Positions 58,761 through 64,000 of a stretch of 64,000 nt of DNA are shown in pieces; position 1 is the stretch's first letter, and each line of letters opens with the position of its first letter. The DNA comes from Sipunculus nudus. Its lineage: Eukaryota > Annelida > Sipuncula > Golfingiida > Sipunculidae. The notes under the pieces are model-generated. The model did no database searches and was not told the DNA's origin. It worked only from the letters and a program-made list of their open reading frames with translations. The translations under genes and the position numbers were made by a program. Location of the stretch: positions 59,897,953-59,961,952 of the forward strand of contig CM049311.1 of NCBI GenBank assembly GCA_026874595.1. Direction: 5' to 3'.

Positions 58761-59640
58761 GAATTCACAACTTAAAGAGTTCCGGAAGCTAACCGAGCTA
58801 AAGTCTACTATGTGGAAACAATTATCCTTGTCCACTACTAGGGCAGCAAAGGGGACAAAACATCTTGCTTAAAGAACAGGTTTGCAGAGGGTAAATGTTC
58901 AAATACATTCTGAGGACCAGCTCCCTCCTCTTGTATTGACAAGAAGCACCACCCTGGTCTGCATCCACGTGATGAACACACGGCACAAAGCATATTGCAA
59001 TTAATGACCTACATCTTGTATAGCAGCGAGCGATGGAGGTAGACAAATGCAAGACTGTGCAAGAAGAATCGAGAAAGACAGACCCGAGCACTAAGCCAGG
59101 AATATGCTGTCATACTGCAAGCTTGACCAAAGACAGCAAATCCACAGTCACGGAAGTATGAAGGAATCTCCCAGGCAATTGGAAAACAAGGTAAGCTCCA
59201 GTACCCGGAGATGAAACCTGCCGCGAAACCCATGGAAGACAGTGACAGACAACTGGCTTGACAACGTCCAGAGTTGACATGGCTAGTCTTTAATCCTCCA
59301 CCCCGAGACTCAGGGTTCTGCTGAGTATGGAAAATCCTCAGTCCAGTGCGAGTAAAGCAGCTTCTTCTATGTTTTGAAAAATAATCCACGGTATGTTGTT
59401 GATGACAGGATGATGTTTGTATACTGTACTTCGGCAACTACTACAAATGTCGGCTTAAAAAACGGTAAGCCAAAGTTGAAACCATCTACACTAATATAGT
59501 TTAGCAAGGAAATAACAAATAATATAGCGCTTATTCTGGCCACACATTTCTTTGATTCTTCAGACACAAAACAATGTTCGAACACAAGAGCGTCCGTAGT
59601 CTGGTTCACACAGTTGCTCTGCACACTCATGATTATCTTT
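58761..59640. other. Unannotated stretch with overlapping minus-strand frames
   Basis: Frames 58822-59091, 59009-59437 and 59367-59630 (minus) overlap in different phases, are rich in Cys, Ser and Leu, and lack any motif I know. They could be chance frames; splice signals between them were not convincing. Confidence 0.3.
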
Positions 59641-59960
59641 AAATAAAATGACTAAAACTGTCGATTCTTAATTTAATATGTCATTCATACTTTGGCATAT
59701 GGATATAGATGCGGCCACGAGAGAATGTTTAGGAAGAGCTGGTGTAAACTAGTCAACCAATTTGGTCAAATCAATTAACGGTTTTATGGTATTACATCAA
59801 AATATCTTGCTGTATTTGTTTTTCACGGATTTATGAGTATCTAAAGGATGAGGAACAAAGTTATACGGTTTATATCCTTTAAATAGCATTTATATTAAAC
59901 CGTTACCACCCGGCTGGTAGATTAGTACCCCCAAGCCCTACATAAGGTTCTGCCGAGGTC

Positions 59961-60137
59961 AAAATAGGCACTATCAGACCAATATCGATGCAGTGGGCCC
60001 TATCAGTTTAATATCGATGCAGTAGGCCCAATCAGTTCAATATCGTTGCAGTAGGCCCCATCAGTTCAATATCGTTGCAGTAGGCCCCATCAGTTCAATA
60101 TCGTTGCAGTAGGCCCCATCAGTTCAATATCGATGCC
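59961..60137. repeat. 29-bp tandem repeat, ~6 units
   Basis: GCAGT recurs at 59990, 60019, 60048, 60077 and 60106, exactly 29 bp apart. Unit: GCAGTAGGCCCCATCAGTTC + AATATCGTT. The last three units are nearly identical, the first is most diverged. Confidence 0.92.
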
Positions 60138-60139
60138 TA

Positions 60140-61500
60140 CTGATTCAAAGTCTCAGTTGATTCTTCATTACTGTAGATATATATATTTCTTTTTATTGCA
60201 TACTGTGGGGAAAATCCATTGTGATACAGATGAAAATACATGCAAAGGGACTTTACGTTTCTTTACGTATGTGTATTGGCATAATATCTGACGTAAGCGA
60301 GACGTTTATCCATTTAAGAATTTCGATGGCGTGAGGTCAGGTGATATGTATATTGTATTCGAGCTGACATCCTCAACTTCGCAGAAAAAATTTTACTGCT
60401 GGTGCGAGATAGCATGCATATTGAATTGTATGAACAAAACATTTATATAACTGAAATACCACCCATAATACACATCAATGAATATCAAGTACTGATTATT
60501 TATACTGTTGAATGTGAAATCATATTTTATTATATGTATGTTTGTGTATATTATCGTAAGTCGCTATATTTACTGTTTTTACATACATATATATATTATA
60601 TATATATAAAATATCTTAATTAATAAGAAGCATGTGCCTTAAATGACAGCTGACGTACAACATTTCCCCCAGGGAAATCGAAAATAAAAGCCAGACATGA
60701 CTAATAACTTTAACTTCTGAATAACCACCCAGTTCAGAAATCGAAAGGAAAATAAAAGTTTTCAATGTCAGAGAAAGATCGCCATTACAATGCTCCTTCA
60801 TAATATAACCGTATAACCATGGATATGGACGCATTCTAACTGTAACATCGTGTGTTAATTACATGATTTAGGAATTTCCTTCTAATGAAGTTTATTGTAA
60901 TTGAGATGGTTGAGATCTCCTTTGAAATATCGTTTCTAAACTTTATTCGTTTCTAGCTTTAAAATCTGCACCACATTAACCTCTGATTTCAGGATAAGTT
61001 AACGGGCTGACCTTTTTGGGGATATTACATTACGTGCCTAACTGCACACCCACATGCTTGTTACACCATGAAGCAGGATGCTATGTCAAATGATAATGAG
61101 GTTTTTATGATTTTATCAATGTTATAGCGTGCCTGTGGTGATCAATTATGTATCATGACCCATGGAAATACCAGAACAACAAGCATGACGTCTCAAAATA
61201 CCGAGGGGATTTCCGGACTGGGGACCGTATCAACCAAGCAGCAAAACTGTTAACATATCATTCTTGGCAATCACTACGGGAATTTGGTGATTACATGACC
61301 ATAAGTAAATAAATAAAATGACATGGACACATATGACATGGACATAATTTACAGTTTTCTAATAAAGATATAAACATGAAATATTTGTTTAAAGAATGAA
61401 TTTTAATTATTATAAGCAAGGTTAGATGGATACTTAACAAATGATATTTTCAGTTCCTAAATATTGTGCTCTGCACCATGAAATTAAAACATATACTAGT
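60140..61500. other. Unannotated AT-rich stretch
   Basis: No coding, RNA or repeat feature recognised apart from short AT runs. Confidence 0.4.
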
Positions 61501-61522
61501 ATTTGGCAGGTTCAATATAATA

Positions 61523-61539
61523 TAATATATATAAATATA

Positions 61540-61580
<41 letters not shown>
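61523..61580. repeat. (TA)n tract
   Basis: TA and ATAAATAT-type low-complexity run. Confidence 0.85.
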
Positions 61581-61586
<6 letters not shown>

Positions 61587-61701
61587 ATAAAATTAAAGAA
61601 AAGTTGGCCACTCTATTTCTACTGCCCGCCCACGATTTCTCTTGACAAGGCTTATGTTTCAAGGGGAACGGGGGCATGCTCCCTCAGCTGGTTCTATATA
61701 A

Positions 61702-61747
61702 TAATGGCCGAGGTAAAACTGGCTTAGGTAAAAATGGCTGAGGTGAA
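61702..61747 (+). repeat. Three units of the 15-bp AATGGCTGAGGTAAA motif
   Basis: AATGGCCGAGGTAAA-ACTGGCTTAGGTAAA-AATGGCTGAGGTGAA: the same 15-mer as the large array at 62.2 kb, but in the opposite orientation. Confidence 0.75.
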
Positions 61748-62210
61748 TGCATCTGGATGGTGTACACACTGTGGATTAGCAACTTTGTTTTGCAACATTG
61801 GCCACACAGGAACCTAGCAGATCACGCTGCCTTTGCCCAGCAAAGATCCTGCCGAACACATTCCCCATGATTAGTCTCATGATTAAGATGAAAGGTTACT
61901 TTGAACAATTCTATTATACACACCTATATTATGATTCTACATCAACACTTTTAGTTTTGTTTAAACCAAAATATACGAAAGGCTGTGTCGGATAAACAAC
62001 AGCTTTGTAAAAAAATATAGTTATGACTTTCATTTCCTTCATCCTTCCTTGACATATAAGAAATTTGTAAGATCAACACTACTCATCAAGAACTCAGCAT
62101 TGCTTCCTAACACATACAAACATACTGTATACTGAGTATGTACCAACATATGATCAATAGTGTATCTTATTTCCGCACCATGTGTGTTCGTCTAACATGA
62201 ACACCCAACA

Positions 62211-62573
62211 TTTTACTTCAGCCGTTTTTACCTCTCCCATTTTTACTTAAGCAATTTTTACCTCCGCCAATTTACTTCAGCCGTTTTTACCTCTGCCATT
62301 TTTACTTCAGCCATTTTAACCTCCGCCTTTTTTACTTCTGCCATTTTTACCTCCATCATTTTTACTTCAGCCATTTTTACCTCAGTCATTTTTACTTCAG
62401 CCATTTTAACCTCCGCCTTTTTTACTTCTGCCATTTTTACCTCCATCATTTTTACTTCAGCCATTTTTACCTCCATCATTTTTACTTCAGCCATTTTTAC
62501 CTCAGTCATTTTTACTTCAGCCATTTTTACCTCTGCCATTTTTACTTCAGCCATTTTTACCTCAGTCATTTTT
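62211..62573 (-). repeat. 15-bp tandem array, ~24 units
   Basis: On the minus strand AAAATGGCTGAAGTA / AAAATGGC-GAGGTAA alternate, giving a frame (62258-62608) of repeated M-A-E-V-K pentapeptides because 15 is a multiple of three. A higher-order pattern is visible: blocks with CCGCCTTTTTTAC and CCATCATTTTTAC recur at 62320-62355 and 62410-62445. The open frame is a by-product of the period; no promoter or splice context supports a gene. Confidence 0.88.
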
Positions 62574-62579
62574 ATAAGG

Positions 62580-63890
62580 GACCCCACAGCTTTTAGAGGT
62601 AGGGACAAAGTACCTTTTGTATCACTGAATTGAGAAAATATGTGTCACCTTTAACATAAAGATTTCGAGATAATTTTAAAATCCAAATATTTAATAGTTT
62701 CATATATTTTCCTTGATAATCATCAATTATGCATCTCCCATTGAAAAAAAGATATAGTATTGCCTCTTTAAATGCTTACACAAAATATTTTATATTATAT
62801 AGCATGTGTGTAAACTTGAATGATTTAAATCAAATACTTTAAGAAAAATTAAGATGTTAAAGATTAAACAAAAAATTATAAAAACGGGGAGGGTGGAGAC
62901 AAAATTATTATTTAGAAGGAGTTCTTTCTTTGTTGTTAGTCGGGCATGGGCGTGGATATCTTAAGTGGGGGTTCGTATTTTCAAAGGGGGGGGGGGGCGT
63001 CCGGGAAGCATTGCTCCCCTGACATTTTCTCTTTAAACAAGGCCCATGCTTCAGTATTTAAATACATAAAACTAACCAAAAAAAAGAATCATGTCGCATG
63101 ATCTTAATTTTTTTCTCTCTATCCTATGAGTATGGTAAACCATATAAACGGTCTGAGACGATTAAAGAATTTCATGATCATTATATTACGTTAATGACAA
63201 TTTGAACACTTCGTTTGTAATCAGGGTGCCCACCTTTGATCTCCGGTACCTATACGTTCCTTAGGTTCAGTATATCTATGTTTGCCAGTGCTGATTTTCC
63301 TTCTTTGATAAAATGTTAAATTGTAATTTGATTTATGATGAGAATTCATGAAGAATAGATGCTTGTAACTGAGTTCCACTTGATTAGTTTTATAGTGTTT
63401 ACATGTTATAAGTATATCAATAAAAAAAGGAATTCAGGAAGTATATTAATGGCATAATGAAAGGCTTCCATTTGTGTATATTTTCTTAGTGAGGCCACGC
63501 ATTCCAAGCACATGAAACACGTGGCAAATCAAATCTGTCAAAACAGAGACCTGTCAGTTCCAATGCAGGGTTTCACAATTAATATATATCTGCAGGTTCG
63601 CAGCTCTCGCTGAGGTGCAATTAGCTTTTCTGATAACCTAATGAAACATTTATGTATGGCAGAGCTTGATAATAAATAAACAAGCTTTTAATGCTGGCCA
63701 TTCTTATACAGAATTGCAGAAGTGGCACCAAGGGCCATAACTTAATTAGATATATATATCTTGTTCTCTGAAGTTCAAGGGGAGACGCTTACTTTGGCCT
63801 GCCCCTTATACTGAAAGTGTGTTGACCCCCCCCCCCTCTTGTATTGGCCCCTATTGGTTTGTTCGTCACTGAAACAGACAACATGTATAC
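62580..63890. other. Unannotated stretch
   Basis: AT-rich with a poly-G run near 62985-62997 and a poly-C run near 63828. No gene seen. Confidence 0.4.
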
Positions 63891-63894
63891 TGGC

Positions 63895-64000
<106 letters not shown>

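Noticed and set aside
59009-59437. 142-codon minus-strand frame as a coding exon
   Set aside because: No recognisable motif, overlaps two other minus frames in different phases, composition Cys/Ser-rich without a fold pattern; kept only as an unannotated stretch.
62258-62608. 116-codon minus-strand frame of repeated MAEVK pentapeptides as a gene
   Set aside because: It exists because the 15-bp satellite has a period divisible by three and no stop; no start context, splice or promoter support.

Overview
This is a eukaryotic window, most likely from a lophotrochozoan and probably a bivalve mollusc. It is AT-rich and intron-rich. Its intergenic and intronic DNA is packed with non-autonomous mobile elements built from a left end, tandem repeats and a right end, with (GTCC)n microsatellites, an architecture known from bivalves. 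The organism call rests on this repeat style and on protein similarity, so it is an inference.

Region 1 (1-40.8 kb): one gene on the + strand, AMBRA1 (activating molecule in BECN1-regulated autophagy / DDB1-CUL4 substrate receptor). I could join 15 coding exons with no phase conflict from ATG 879 to TAG 40610-40612, giving a predicted 1226-residue protein. Exons 1-5 encode the N-terminal half of the split WD40 propeller. Exons 6-8 encode a long disordered linker, dominated by the 1.8-kb exon 7. Exons 9-14 encode the C-terminal half of the propeller. Exon 15 carries two TQT motifs of the dynein-light-chain-binding type. Intron 12 has a GC-AG boundary, the other 13 are GT-AG. A splice acceptor 7 bases before the ATG implies a non-coding first exon upstream of the window, so the promoter is not in view. 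A polyadenylation signal lies at 40759-40764.

The introns are mostly mobile elements. I recognise three related families with features of rolling-circle (Helentron/Pearl-type) non-autonomous elements: inverted subterminal repeats, a hairpin or palindrome near the right end, no target-site duplication, T|T insertion and central tandem repeats. I call them family G (GTCC microsatellite, right end GACCCATGGGTC), family B (left end GTATCCGCCAAAA, right end CCCGTATTCTAG) and family C/A (left end AGCGAACCTGTG, right end CACAGGTTCGC plus AGGCCTGTAGGCCT). They are nested: intron 3 holds a G inside a B inside a C/A, and intron 7 holds a B inside a G. Introns 4 and 5 also hold a TIR element with TA ends and a 473-bp hAT-type MITE with a perfect 8-bp target duplication.

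Region 2 (40.8-64 kb): no recognisable protein-coding gene. It holds more copies of families G, B and C/A, a CpG-rich promoter-like island near 45.1-45.9 kb, a 4.7-kb inverted-repeat (foldback-like) element at 51.87-56.56 kb, a ~47-bp minisatellite (57.76-58.76 kb), a 29-bp array (59.96-60.14 kb), a 15-bp array (62.2-62.57 kb), many microsatellites, and a perfect CT/AT/GA palindrome at the right edge. Open reading frames there look like chance or repeat-derived frames.
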